Shown here: positions 51,703 to 59,718 of the stretch, in pieces
How positions within the stretch are numbered: the stretch's first letter is position 1
Layout: each line of letters begins with the position of its first letter
Assembly (NCBI RefSeq): GCF_024171645.1
Contig: NZ_JALKAC010000009.1
Location: forward strand, 186,001 to 250,000
Direction of reading: 5' to 3'
Length of the DNA stretch: 64,000 nt
DNA from: Flavobacterium sp. HSC-32F16
Lineage (GTDB): Bacteria; Bacteroidota; Bacteroidia; Flavobacteriales; Flavobacteriaceae
The notes under the pieces: model-generated
What the model saw: only the letters and a program-made list of their open reading frames with translations
What the model was told of the DNA's origin: nothing
Database searches by the model: none
Program-made: the position numbers and the translations under genes

Positions 51703-51716
51703 AAGTATTTATACTT
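51703..51716. promoter_or_regulatory. AMGTA-N4-TACKT operator candidate upstream of narK2
   Basis: AAGTATTTATACTT, inside the larger perfect palindrome AATTAAGTAT-TT-ATACTTAATT (51699-51720), lies 79 bases from the narK2 start and just beyond the response regulator stop. A 13-of-14 variant (AAGTACTATAACTT) is at 51650-51663. Confidence 0.6.
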
Positions 51717-51720
51717 AATT

Positions 51721-52380
51721 TTAAATCAAAGAATACTCAGTTGCTTTATTAGAAAGTTCCATTAAGTTTTTTACTTTCAGTTTTTTCATCAGGTTAAAAC
51801 GGTGAACTTCGGCAGTTCGTTTGCTGATGTCAAGAGCTTCGGCGATTTCCTTGTTTCCTTTTCCGGATAATAGCAGCGTAAGGATTTCTTTTTCTCTTTT
51901 GGTAATCATCATTTCGTCACTTAAGTTTTGCTTAGGTTCTAATGAATTAGACGGATTTGTCAATTGACCAATTAAGATAGAAGAAATATCGCCGCTGAAG
52001 TATTTTCCGCCAGCAGAAACCGTATGAAGTGCTTTTAAAAATTCTTCTTTAGAAGATCCTTTAAGTAAATATCCGTCTGCACCGGCTTTTATAGATTTCA
52101 AAACATATTCTTCCGATTCGTGCATAGACAGCATAATAATTTTTACATCATTGTTTTCACTTCTAAGTTTTTCTACTAGTTCGATACCTGTTAAGTTTGG
52201 CATACGAATATCGGCTATAAGTAAATCGGGTTTTGTTTCGGCCACAACATCAAGTGCGTCGGCACCATCGATTGCTTCGCCGACAACCTCAATATTTGCT
52301 TCGTTTTCCAGTAAAGATTTGATTCCGTCTCTAACAAAAACATGGTCATCTGCTAATACTACACGAATGATATTACTCAT
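51721..52380 (-). CDS. NarL/FixJ-type response regulator (orphan in this window)
   Basis: 219 residues. Receiver domain with VVLADDHVFVRDGIKSLLE, phosphoacceptor Asp57 in LLIADIRMP, IIMLSMHESEEYVLKSIKAGADGYLLKGSSK (Lys switch). The C-terminal LuxR-type HTH is LTKREKEILTLLLSGKGNKEIAEALDISKRTAEVHRFNLMKKL. It begins just upstream of narK2 on the same strand, suggesting nitrate or redox signalling. No histidine kinase is nearby. ACGTA half-sites precede it (52411 and 52443). Confidence 0.93.
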   Translation of the reverse strand: MSNIIRVVLADDHVFVRDGIKSLLENEANIEVVGEAIDGADALDVVAETKPDLLIADIRMPNLTGIELVEKLRSENNDVKIIMLSMHESEEYVLKSIKAGADGYLLKGSSKEEFLKALHTVSAGGKYFSGDISSILIGQLTNPSNSLEPKQNLSDEMMITKREKEILTLLLSGKGNKEIAEALDISKRTAEVHRFNLMKKLKVKNLMELSNKATEYSLI

Positions 52381-52663
52381 AATTTACTTAATTTAGATTC
52401 TGGATTTTTACGTATATTCATCTATAACGAAGACGCTAATATACGTACTTTTTTTAAAAGTAAATTCCATTTTGTTGAAATTCCAAATTCCAATATTAAA
52501 AAATCATTAGAAAATTAAATTCCAAAATATAAATTTAAAATATGACTGAAGTCAGCTTTGTTTTGTGTGTAATCTCTTCTTACGTCAAGATGATAAAAAC
52601 AGAAATTAAAATTTGTCAGCTTTGCGAAAAACCTTTTTCGTTCTTTGCGGTTAAAAAAAAACG

Positions 52664-52671
52664 TACTTTTG
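52664..52671 (+). promoter_or_regulatory. -7 promoter box of the TlpA-like gene
   Basis: TACTTTTG matches TAnnTTTG and lies 27 bases before the start; a TTTG 16 bases upstream (52644-52647) is a somewhat close -33 candidate. Confidence 0.55.
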
Positions 52672-52697
52672 ATTCCATAATTACTTCGTAAAATTTC

Positions 52698-53468
52698 ATG
52701 AAAAAATCAATCATCATCATAATCACATTTTTATTTTTCACTTTTTCTTTTGCTCAAAATAAATTTGGAAATCCTGAAGTTGATCCCATTCAAATTCAAA
52801 AAACTTTCCAAGATTGGTCTACTTACAATAAAAAAATAATGCTTTCCAGAGATTTTACAGCTCTAGACGCATCTTCAAAAGAAATTTCAAAAGAAGCTTT
52901 TCTGGATAAATTAGCAAACGGAAATTTCATCCCAATCCGATTAAAATCTGACGATTCAGTTTACTATTATAAACTCTTTAAAATTCAGCCAAAATCAGAT
53001 ACTAGTATAAAAGCAACGATCAACCAAATTGGTTTTGATGCTCTTAAAAACTACAAAATGGAAGGAACGGCTTTTCCGCAATTCTCGTTTCAAGATTTAG
53101 AAGGAAATCTGATTACCAACGAATCCATGAAAGGAAAAATCATCGTAATAAAATGCTGGTATATTCACTGTACGCCATGCATAAGAGAATTTCCTCAGGT
53201 AAATAAACTAACTGAGGAATACAAGGACCGCAAAGATATTCTCTTTATAAGTTTAGCCGAAGATTCACCGGAACAATTAAAAACATTCTTAGCCAGAAAA
53301 CCCCTTTCGTATTTTGTAATTCCAAATATGAAAGACTATATGAATGAAGCTTTACAACTGAATTCATTCCCAACACATTTTATTCTAAATAAAGAAGGAT
53401 TAATTTCTAAAGTCCTGCCCAATTTTGAAAGCTTAGAAGTAGCTTTGGCAAAAGAAAGTAAGCTGTAG
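52698..53468 (+). CDS. Exported TlpA/AhpC-like thiol-disulfide protein
   Basis: 256 residues with a signal peptide (MKKSIIIIITFLFFTFSFAQ). Residues about 20-120 are a unique N-terminal region (SDDSVYYYKLFKI). The thioredoxin fold starts at GTAFPQFSFQDLEGNLITN and carries HCTPC in KCWYIHCTPCIREFPQVNKL; SFPTHFILNKEGLI provides the cis-Pro. It probably reduces or repairs periplasmic thiols, as TlpA/ResA proteins do; partner unknown. It stands alone on its strand with its own promoter. Confidence 0.85.
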   Translation: MKKSIIIIITFLFFTFSFAQNKFGNPEVDPIQIQKTFQDWSTYNKKIMLSRDFTALDASSKEISKEAFLDKLANGNFIPIRLKSDDSVYYYKLFKIQPKSDTSIKATINQIGFDALKNYKMEGTAFPQFSFQDLEGNLITNESMKGKIIVIKCWYIHCTPCIREFPQVNKLTEEYKDRKDILFISLAEDSPEQLKTFLARKPLSYFVIPNMKDYMNEALQLNSFPTHFILNKEGLISKVLPNFESLEVALAKESKL

Positions 53469-53494
53469 AATTTTGAAACCATATAAGTTCATAT

Positions 53495-53602
53495 AAGAGA
53501 TTATAAGTTTGATTTAAATAAACTCATATCACTTATATATTGGAAATCAATTACCGTAAATTATAAGTTTAGCTTTAATAAACTTATATCACTTATATGG
53601 TG
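53495..53602. repeat. Two direct copies of an ATTATAAGTTT...ACTTATAT element
   Basis: Copies at 53495-53540 and 53560-53600 share ATTATAAGTTT, AATAAACT, ATATCACTTATAT. Each is itself partly palindromic (AAGTTT...AAACT). They occupy the gap before the ABC-F gene. Confidence 0.7.
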
Positions 53603-53624
53603 AAAAAAATTAAACCTTTTTCCG

Positions 53625-53632
53625 TACTTTTG
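53625..53632 (+). promoter_or_regulatory. -7 promoter box of the ABC-F gene
   Basis: TACTTTTG followed by CACC is the common flavobacterial TAnnTTTG box; it lies 26 bases before the start codon at 53658. No clear TTTG at the -33 position. Confidence 0.6.
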
Positions 53633-53657
53633 CACCAAATTAATTAAAAAGACATTC

Positions 53658-55277
53658 ATGTTAACAGTCAATAATTTATCAGTTCAATTTGGCAAACGAA
53701 TTTTGTTTGACGAAGTAAATACCACATTCACTCACGGAAATATTTACGGCGTTATTGGAGCCAATGGTGCTGGAAAATCTACATTTCTAAAAATTATTTC
53801 AGGTGATATGGACCCAACTTCTGGGCACATTCATTTAGAGCCGGGAAAACGTATGTCGGTTTTAACGCAAAACCATAATTTGTTTGATGAGCATACCGTT
53901 TTGGAAACCGTTTTAATGGGAAATAAAGTTTTGTATGCTGTTAAAAAAGAAATGGATGAACTTTATTTAGACTACAACGATAAAAATGCAGACAGAATAG
54001 GGGAGCTTCAGGTTCAGTTTGAAGAAATGAACGGATGGAATGCTGATTCTGACGCTGCGGCAATGTTGTCTAACTTAGGAATTAACGAAGAACATCATTA
54101 TACCACAATGAGTGATTTGGAGGGAAAAATTAAAGTTCGTGTGCTTTTAGCACAGGCACTTTTCGGAAATCCTGATTTGCTTATTATGGATGAGCCTACC
54201 AACGATTTGGATTTCGAGACAATCGCTTGGTTAGAAAACTTCTTAGCAAACTATGAAAATACAGTAATCGTTGTATCTCACGACCGTCACTTTTTAGATG
54301 CAGTTTGTACACATATTTCTGATATTGATTTCGGAAAAATCAATCATTACTCAGGAAACTATACGTTCTGGTACGAGTCTAGCCAATTAGCGGCAAAACA
54401 ACGTGCACAGCAAAACAAAAAAGCAGAAGAGAAGAAACAAGAGTTGGAAGAATTTATTCGTCGTTTTAGTGCAAACGTTGCGAAATCGAAACAAGCAACT
54501 TCTCGTAAAAAAATGATTTCGAAATTGAATATTTCTGAAATCAAACCTTCAAGTCGTCGTTACCCTGCGATTATTTTTGATCAGGATCGTGAAGCCGGAG
54601 ATCAGATTTTAAATGTAGAACACTTATCTGCTTCTGTAGATGGTGAACTTTTATTTAAAGATGTTCATTTAAATATGGCAAAAGGAGATAAGATTGTTCT
54701 TTTCTCTAAAGATTCACGTGCTACAACTGCTTTCTACGAAATCTTAAACGGAAACCAGCAAGCAGATTCTGGAACTTTTGATTGGGGTATTACAACAAAC
54801 CAAGCGTATCTTCCTGCTGAAAACCATTCTTTTTTCGAAAATGACTTAACTTTAGTAGACTGGTTACGTCAATACGCTAAAACTGAAGAAGAACGAGATG
54901 AGGTATTTATTAGAGGTTTCTTAGGGAAAATGATTTTCTCTGGAGAAGAAGCTTTAAAAACATCCAGAGTTTTATCTGGGGGAGAAAAAGTACGTTGTAT
55001 GCTTTCCAGAATGATGATGGAGCGTGCTAATGTTTTAATGCTTGATGAGCCAACAAATCACTTAGATTTGGAGTCTATTACGGCTTTCAACAACTCATTG
55101 AAAAACTTTAAAGGTTCTGTAATTTTTACAACACATGACCATGAGTTTGCACAAACTGTAGGTAACAGAATCGTAGAATTGACACCAAACGGAGTTATTG
55201 ATCGTTACATGACATTTGATGAATATCTTGATGATGAAAAAATTCAGGAACAAAGAAAAAAGATGTACAATCTTTAA
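53658..55277 (+). CDS. ABC-F family ATPase (YbiT-like), asymmetric ATP sites
   Basis: 539 residues, two ABC domains and no membrane segment, as in ribosome-associated ABC-F proteins. NBD1 has an intact Walker A (GANGAGKST, 34-42) and LIMDEPTNDLD but its signature is LEGKIKVR in place of LSGGE. NBD2 has LSGGEKVRCML and LMLDEPTNHLD but its Walker A position reads SKDSRATTAF. The intact halves pair across the dimer, so one site should work and the other seems dead. A linker rich in Lys/Gln (ESSQLAAKQRAQQNKKAEEKK) matches the P-site tRNA-interaction motif. Likely role: ribosome rescue or translation regulation. Confidence 0.93.
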   Translation: MLTVNNLSVQFGKRILFDEVNTTFTHGNIYGVIGANGAGKSTFLKIISGDMDPTSGHIHLEPGKRMSVLTQNHNLFDEHTVLETVLMGNKVLYAVKKEMDELYLDYNDKNADRIGELQVQFEEMNGWNADSDAAAMLSNLGINEEHHYTTMSDLEGKIKVRVLLAQALFGNPDLLIMDEPTNDLDFETIAWLENFLANYENTVIVVSHDRHFLDAVCTHISDIDFGKINHYSGNYTFWYESSQLAAKQRAQQNKKAEEKKQELEEFIRRFSANVAKSKQATSRKKMISKLNISEIKPSSRRYPAIIFDQDREAGDQILNVEHLSASVDGELLFKDVHLNMAKGDKIVLFSKDSRATTAFYEILNGNQQADSGTFDWGITTNQAYLPAENHSFFENDLTLVDWLRQYAKTEEERDEVFIRGFLGKMIFSGEEALKTSRVLSGGEKVRCMLSRMMMERANVLMLDEPTNHLDLESITAFNNSLKNFKGSVIFTTHDHEFAQTVGNRIVELTPNGVIDRYMTFDEYLDDEKIQEQRKKMYNL

Positions 55278-55297
55278 TCTTTAATTACAATATTAAA

Positions 55298-55338
55298 AAT
55301 CCCAAATTCCAATTAAATAGAATTTGGGATTTTTTTTG
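55298..55338 (+). terminator. Terminator after the ABC-F gene
   Basis: AATCCCAAATTC (55298-55309) pairs with GAATTTGGGATT (55320-55331), 12 bp, followed by about eight T. Strong Rho-independent terminator. Confidence 0.9.
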
Positions 55339-55367
55339 CGTCATACTTTTGGAGAGTTTTCCAAGGA

Positions 55368-55437
55368 TTACATAATGATGATCATTAATAAAATTGCAAT
55401 AAATATCCTGAATCCCATTTCGGATTTAAAATGTCTT
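55368..55437 (-). pseudogene. Decayed copy of the small lipoprotein gene at 56559
   Basis: Read on the - strand, GACATTTTAAA-TCCGAAATGGG and ATTCAGGATATTTATTGCA align with the intact gene's region for GDIFKAGMGFGIFIVIFI, after a one-base deletion. Translation then gives MGFRIFIAILLMIIIM before a stop. The start and lipobox portion is missing. It lies on the other side of the RNA ligase gene from the intact copy. Confidence 0.65.
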
Positions 55438-55468
55438 TAATCCATGTTTTAAAAAGTATTTATTTTCT

Positions 55469-55476
55469 TACATTTG
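55469..55476 (+). promoter_or_regulatory. -7 promoter box of the RNA ligase gene
   Basis: TACATTTG matches TAnnTTTG and lies 20 bases before the start codon, so the ligase gene is probably transcribed on its own. Confidence 0.6.
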
Positions 55477-55496
55477 CATCTTTAAAAAAATAAAGT

Positions 55497-56510
55497 ATGC
55501 TTTCTGAATATGAGAAAATGCCTGATACTCTTAAAAAACTTGGGCTTGAAAGTAATGATTTCTCTAAATTGGAGAAATATAAATGGGTTGTGACAGAAAA
55601 AGTGCACGGTGCAAATTTCAGTTTTGTTTACGAAAAGAATAATTTAAAATTTGCTAAACGCAAAGAATATTTATCCTGGAAAGATGACTTTTTTGGGTAC
55701 CAGCTTGTGGTAAATAAATTGGAAGATAAAATCCTCAGACTTTTCGAAAAGTTGAGTACACAAACTAAAGCCTCAAAATTGATTGTTTATGGAGAACTTT
55801 TTGGAGGTAAATACCCTCATGTAGATGTATCCATTGAAGAAAAAGTAAATGCTATTCAAACAGGCGTATATTATTCGCCAACAATTGAGTTTTACGCATT
55901 TGATATTGCTGTAGAAGTAGAAGGGAAAACCAAGTATTATCTTGATTATAAAACATCTTTGGACTTATTTGAAGAGTTTGAAATATTTCACGCAAAACCG
56001 CTCTTTATTGGGAAATTAAACGAAGCTGTCAATTTTAATAAAAGGATAAATTCATCAATCCCTAAAGCATTAAATCTGCCTGAAATTAAAGATAATCTTA
56101 TTGAAGGAATAGTGATTAAACCTTATAATATGGATCTGGATATCAAAATTGCGCGACCAATAATAAAGCTGAAAAATGAAGAGTTTGACGAAGAAAAAAA
56201 GTTTCATCAAGCAGAAAAATGGTCCTTTGTTTCTAATTTGTCTTCAAAGACAGAAAGTTTGTCATTTATGATGGATGAATTGAGAAATTACATAACAGAT
56301 AATCGTTTAAAGAGTGCTATTTCAAAAATAGGAAGTTTAAATTTAAATGATCAATTGAGGATTGAAGAAATCAAAACAGAATTTTATCAAGATGTGATTG
56401 TTAGTTTTAATGAAAATAATGATAATATTTTAGAAGAATTAACTGTTGATGAACGAGAATGGCTTAAAGAAAGAATAATCTTTGAAGTTAATAAAATGAT
56501 TTTTTCTTAA
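55497..56510 (+). CDS. T4 Rnl2-type RNA ligase
   Basis: 337 residues. Nucleotidyltransferase motifs in order: motif I TEKVHGANFSF with Lys35 as the AMP acceptor, KFAKRKEY, motif III-like EFYAFDIAV, motif IV EGIVIKP and motif V RPIIKLKN. This set, above all EKVHGAN, is diagnostic of the Rnl2 group (T4 Rnl2, kinetoplastid editing ligases), which seals 3'-OH/5'-phosphate RNA ends, often nicks. A C-terminal helical region (about 245-337) has no motif I recognise. It carries its own promoter and terminator and lies between a broken and an intact copy of a small gene, so it looks acquired. tRNA repair or phage defence are possible roles. Confidence 0.9.
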   Translation: MLSEYEKMPDTLKKLGLESNDFSKLEKYKWVVTEKVHGANFSFVYEKNNLKFAKRKEYLSWKDDFFGYQLVVNKLEDKILRLFEKLSTQTKASKLIVYGELFGGKYPHVDVSIEEKVNAIQTGVYYSPTIEFYAFDIAVEVEGKTKYYLDYKTSLDLFEEFEIFHAKPLFIGKLNEAVNFNKRINSSIPKALNLPEIKDNLIEGIVIKPYNMDLDIKIARPIIKLKNEEFDEEKKFHQAEKWSFVSNLSSKTESLSFMMDELRNYITDNRLKSAISKIGSLNLNDQLRIEEIKTEFYQDVIVSFNENNDNILEELTVDEREWLKERIIFEVNKMIFS

Positions 56511-56520
56511 AGTGGAAAAA

Positions 56521-56553
56521 AATCCCCGTTATTCTCATAACGGGGATTTTTTT
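56521..56553. terminator. Bidirectional terminator after the RNA ligase and small lipoprotein genes
   Basis: AATCCCCGTTAT (56521-56532) pairs perfectly with ATAACGGGGATT (56537-56548) across loop TCTC, with an A-run before and T-run after. It serves both convergent genes. Confidence 0.92.
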
Positions 56554-56558
56554 ATGTC

Positions 56559-56732
56559 TTATTTCTTGCCGAATATCTTAGCAAAGATCCAGATAATAAT
56601 CGCAACAATAAAGATTACGATGAAAATCCCGAATCCCATTCCGGCTTTAAAAATGTCTCCTACTAGTTCGCAGCTTGTAAATGAAAATAGTATAACGAAT
56701 ACCATTAACAATCTTAGTATTTTATTTTGCAT
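56559..56732 (-). CDS. 57-residue lipoprotein with one C-terminal membrane helix
   Basis: The - strand frame from ATG 56730-56732 to TAA 56559-56561 gives MQNKILRLLMVFVILFSFTSC (lipobox FTSC, Cys21), then ELVGDIFKAGMGFG and a hydrophobic helix (IFIVIFIVAIIIWIF) ending AKIFGKK. Too short for most gene tracks. The bidirectional terminator just past the stop supports expression. Similar tiny proteins are frequent in Flavobacteriaceae and are sometimes mislabelled as phosphatidate cytidylyltransferase; I assign no function. A decayed copy is at 55368-55437. Confidence 0.8.
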   Translation of the reverse strand: MQNKILRLLMVFVILFSFTSCELVGDIFKAGMGFGIFIVIFIVAIIIWIFAKIFGKK

Positions 56733-56836
56733 GATGTTGAGTTTTTAAATTCAATATTAAAATTACTTCAGGAATCTTGAAAATTTGTTATAGAATTTTT
56801 TGGAAATGTTTTAGGATTATTGCTTGTATTTATTTT

Positions 56837-58165
56837 TTATGGCCTAATAGCTTTCGAAAGTTTTTCTACTAAATCTCCAATTTGAATTAAATTTGGATTT
56901 CCAGATTTTGAACTTTCTGTTGACACTCTTTTTCTTAGAGGATCTTTGTGGATTTCTTCCAATGCCGTTTTTATATAGTGAATGTATTCTGCATTATCTT
57001 CACTACAATTCTTTTTGAGTTGCTCAGAAAAACCAACGATAGATTTAGCAAGTACCATTTTATAAGCATAATCTTCAATTATGTTTTTTTGTCTAATATA
57101 TTGATTTGCACAAAAAATAGCTCCAATAATTGGAAATGGTAACAGCGAAACTCTTGCAATAAAAATAAAAGTATCATCGGTGATTTCTGTTACTATCCAA
57201 ATTCCTATGGATATTGATGTGATTAAACATAAAATAGCTCCAGTTATCCAGCTTCCAAAAATCCATTTATTGTTAGCTTTATTATATTGTACCTGAAATG
57301 AAGCGCTAATTCCTTCAGCTGTTTTGTAGTTTAAGGCCTGTTTAGCAGAATCAATTAAATCTTTAGCTTCGTTAATTATGTTTTCTCTTTCTGATTCATA
57401 TTCTGCTAATTTTTTAGAGTTTTCTTCTGTAGCAAATTCTAATTCAGTTAGTTTTTTCTCTCGATCTTGAACTTTGTTTGCAAAAGATGTAATTAACTTT
57501 TCATTTGATTTACTTTCATTAGTGGATAAAGTTATTGCTTGTAAATTTTTATTTGCCGCCGCTCTTGCAACTGAAAGTTCGTTATTATAAAATTTTATCT
57601 TTTCTGATTCTGAAATTAATTCATCTCTTCGTTTTAATATTATTTCTAATTCATTTTCAATTTCTTCTAATTTTTCTTTTGAGGAATTAATATTTTCATT
57701 TATCGTTTCGTTATCAGATTCAATATTTTCTTTAGTAGTTTTTATTAATTCTAAATTTTCTTGAGCTTCAATTTTTAGTCGGGAAATATTTCCAATTTCT
57801 TGTTCGAATTCTATTTGGCGTTCAGTTGTATTTCTAATATTAAAGCTTCTCAATAGTATTTTTAAAGCTTCGAATTGAGGTATATAATTGTTTGGGGTTT
57901 GAAAATATGTATTTATTGCGTCTAAATAACTATGAATTGTGCTTCTTTCTGAATAGGTTGAAAGCGCTAAGAATTTATTTGGAGATTTTGCTAAAGTTGT
58001 AATATCAATAAGAAGATTTTCAATTCCTATAATAAGTCCTTTGTACGTGTATTCATTTTCACTTCCATATGTATTGTCTTTGTTTTCTTGAATTGGTGCA
58101 GTTTTGATTTTATCTCGAATTTCATCACGAATAGTTCTAATATTTTTAATAGAGGTTGTTTCCAT
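56837..58165 (-). CDS. Unrecognised coiled-coil protein with two membrane helices
   Basis: 442 residues. About 1-135 is a globular helical region (KGLIIGIENLLIDITTLAKSPNKFLAL). About 135-300 is an almost unbroken coiled coil (IESDNETINENINSSKEKLEEIENELEII; VQDREKKLTELEFATEENSKKLAEYESERENI). Two membrane helices follow (about 315-340 and 348-365), then a short cytoplasmic tail. No signal peptide and no enzymatic motif. It lies next to the RNA ligase and lipoprotein genes in an otherwise housekeeping region, with unusually many Glu, Asn and Lys. The layout, helical head, coiled coil, membrane hairpin, recalls membrane-bound sensors or defence effectors, but that is only resemblance. Confidence 0.8.
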   Translation of the reverse strand: METTSIKNIRTIRDEIRDKIKTAPIQENKDNTYGSENEYTYKGLIIGIENLLIDITTLAKSPNKFLALSTYSERSTIHSYLDAINTYFQTPNNYIPQFEALKILLRSFNIRNTTERQIEFEQEIGNISRLKIEAQENLELIKTTKENIESDNETINENINSSKEKLEEIENELEIILKRRDELISESEKIKFYNNELSVARAAANKNLQAITLSTNESKSNEKLITSFANKVQDREKKLTELEFATEENSKKLAEYESERENIINEAKDLIDSAKQALNYKTAEGISASFQVQYNKANNKWIFGSWITGAILCLITSISIGIWIVTEITDDTFIFIARVSLLPFPIIGAIFCANQYIRQKNIIEDYAYKMVLAKSIVGFSEQLKKNCSEDNAEYIHYIKTALEEIHKDPLRKRVSTESSKSGNPNLIQIGDLVEKLSKAIRP

Positions 58166-58314
58166 GGTTTAATAAGTTAGTTTTTGGTATTTCGCTAAAA
58201 TATAGATTTTTAGCTTTAAAATGTAATATATTTCTTGATATTTAAAAAAGTTTTAGAAATAGATAATAAAATATTTTCCAACCCCAACACCCCAACAAAT
58301 AAAATCAGATTCCG

Positions 58315-58322
58315 TATATTTG
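58315..58322 (+). promoter_or_regulatory. -7 promoter box of pyrR, decides its start
   Basis: TATATTTG matches TAnnTTTG and is 24 bases before the ATG at 58347. It covers the alternative start at 58320, so translation should begin at 58347. Confidence 0.65.
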
Positions 58323-58346
58323 CCCAACCAAACATTACAATTACTT

Positions 58347-58886
58347 ATGAGCCAAAAAGTATTACTTAATTCAAAAGAAGTTACTATCATACTCCATCGT
58401 TTGGCTTGTCAGTTAATCGAAAAACATCTTGATTTTACTGATACTATTTTAGTGGGAATTCAGCCAAGAGGTGTTTATTTAGCTGAACGTTTAAAACAAT
58501 TATTAGAAAACGAATACAAGGTTCCTGAAATTTCTTTAGGATATCTGGACATCACTTTTTTTAGAGATGATTTCCGTCGTACTGATAAACCGCTTGAAGC
58601 CAATAAAACTCAAATCAATTTTATAGTCGAAGACAAAAAAGTTATTTTTATCGATGACGTTTTGTTTACAGGAAGAAGCATTCGTTCTGCTTTAACTGCC
58701 ATTCAATCTTTTGGAAGACCTTCAGAAATTGAATTATTGGTTTTGATAGACAGACGTTTCAGCCGTCATTTACCAATTCAACCCGATTACAGAGGTCGTC
58801 AGGTAGATGCTATTAATGGCGAAAAAGTAATAGTGAGCTGGAAAGAAAATGATGGTGAAGATGTTGTTCACTTAGTGACAAATTAG
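58347..58886 (+). CDS. pyrR: Pyrimidine operon regulator / uracil phosphoribosyltransferase PyrR
   Basis: 179 residues from ATG 58347 (MSQKVLLNSKEV). ITIILHRLACQLIEKH, LVGIQPRGVYLAERL (substrate loop), LGYLDITFFRDDFR, and the PRPP-binding VIFIDDVLFTGRSIRSALTA, plus LLVLIDRRFSRHLPIQPDYRGRQVDA, match PyrR. It has UPRT activity and in Firmicutes binds mRNA to attenuate pyr genes. It is two genes upstream of pyrB. I see no classic attenuator in the leader. Confidence 0.94.
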   Translation: MSQKVLLNSKEVTIILHRLACQLIEKHLDFTDTILVGIQPRGVYLAERLKQLLENEYKVPEISLGYLDITFFRDDFRRTDKPLEANKTQINFIVEDKKVIFIDDVLFTGRSIRSALTAIQSFGRPSEIELLVLIDRRFSRHLPIQPDYRGRQVDAINGEKVIVSWKENDGEDVVHLVTN

Positions 58887-59001
58887 TTTAATCATTAAAA
58901 CTGTTTAATCGTTTAACTGTTAATTTGTTTAATCGGAAAGTGTCGATTAAACGGTTCAGCGAATAACCGATTAACCATTATAAAGAATTGAAAATATAAT
59001 C

Positions 59002-59643
59002 ATGACAGAAAACGAAGAGTTTATTTTTGAATCAATTTTTAATCAGATAAGAATGGGATTTCTTTCTATTGATGAAATCAAAGAAAATATCATAGAAGAA
59101 ATTGAAGATAATGAGTTTGAAGATGAAATTTCTGAAGAATGGGCTTTTGAGAAAATCGACCAAGAACACCAAAAGTTACTTGAGGAAAGTAAACAATGGA
59201 AAAGCCCAACAGATACTGAAAGACTTATAAATGCGTTTGATGAATTAGCTGATGAAAACATAGTAGCGCTTCACAATGCGGGTTACACTACAAGCGACGG
59301 CGAATACGAAGTGGTTGAGGTTGAGAGAGAACTTCAGGAAAATGAAGTTGTGTCTGACGGTTATTGTTTTTATCACGAACAAGATTTAGCAAGAGCAATT
59401 GCTATTGAAGATCCAAGTTTGTATATCGCTTTTCAAAAAGTTGATAATTCTGATGAAGCAACAACCATTGAAGTTGGTAAACGAGTTGCGGAAGTTTTAA
59501 TAAATAACGATTTCAAAATAAAATGGGATGGCTCTGCACGAACAAAAATTGAAATTCCGGGTTTTAGATGGCAGAAAATTTTTGATGAAGATGCAAGAGA
59601 TCTGCAAGATTATAGTGAGGTGGTAGACAGAATGATTCAATAG
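59002..59643 (+). CDS. Uncharacterised acidic protein (DUF6891-like) between pyrR and pyrB
   Basis: 213 residues, strongly acidic at the N-terminus (EEFIFESIFNQIRMGF; EIEDNEFEDEISEEWAFEKI) with a later domain ADENIVALHNAGYTTSDGEYEVVEV, CFYHEQDLARAIAIEDPSLYIAFQKV and TKIEIPGFRWQKIFDED. The blocks fit the DUF6891 family as I recall it; function unknown. Soluble, no signal. It separates pyrR from pyrB, which are usually adjacent in Flavobacterium, and may have been inserted there. Confidence 0.72.
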   Translation: MTENEEFIFESIFNQIRMGFLSIDEIKENIIEEIEDNEFEDEISEEWAFEKIDQEHQKLLEESKQWKSPTDTERLINAFDELADENIVALHNAGYTTSDGEYEVVEVERELQENEVVSDGYCFYHEQDLARAIAIEDPSLYIAFQKVDNSDEATTIEVGKRVAEVLINNDFKIKWDGSARTKIEIPGFRWQKIFDEDARDLQDYSEVVDRMIQ

Positions 59644-59718
59644 AGTAGCTGCTCTTTAAAGAAGCACTGAATATTTTAGGAATTCAGGAATTTGACAAAT
59701 AATATTAAAGAAATAAAA

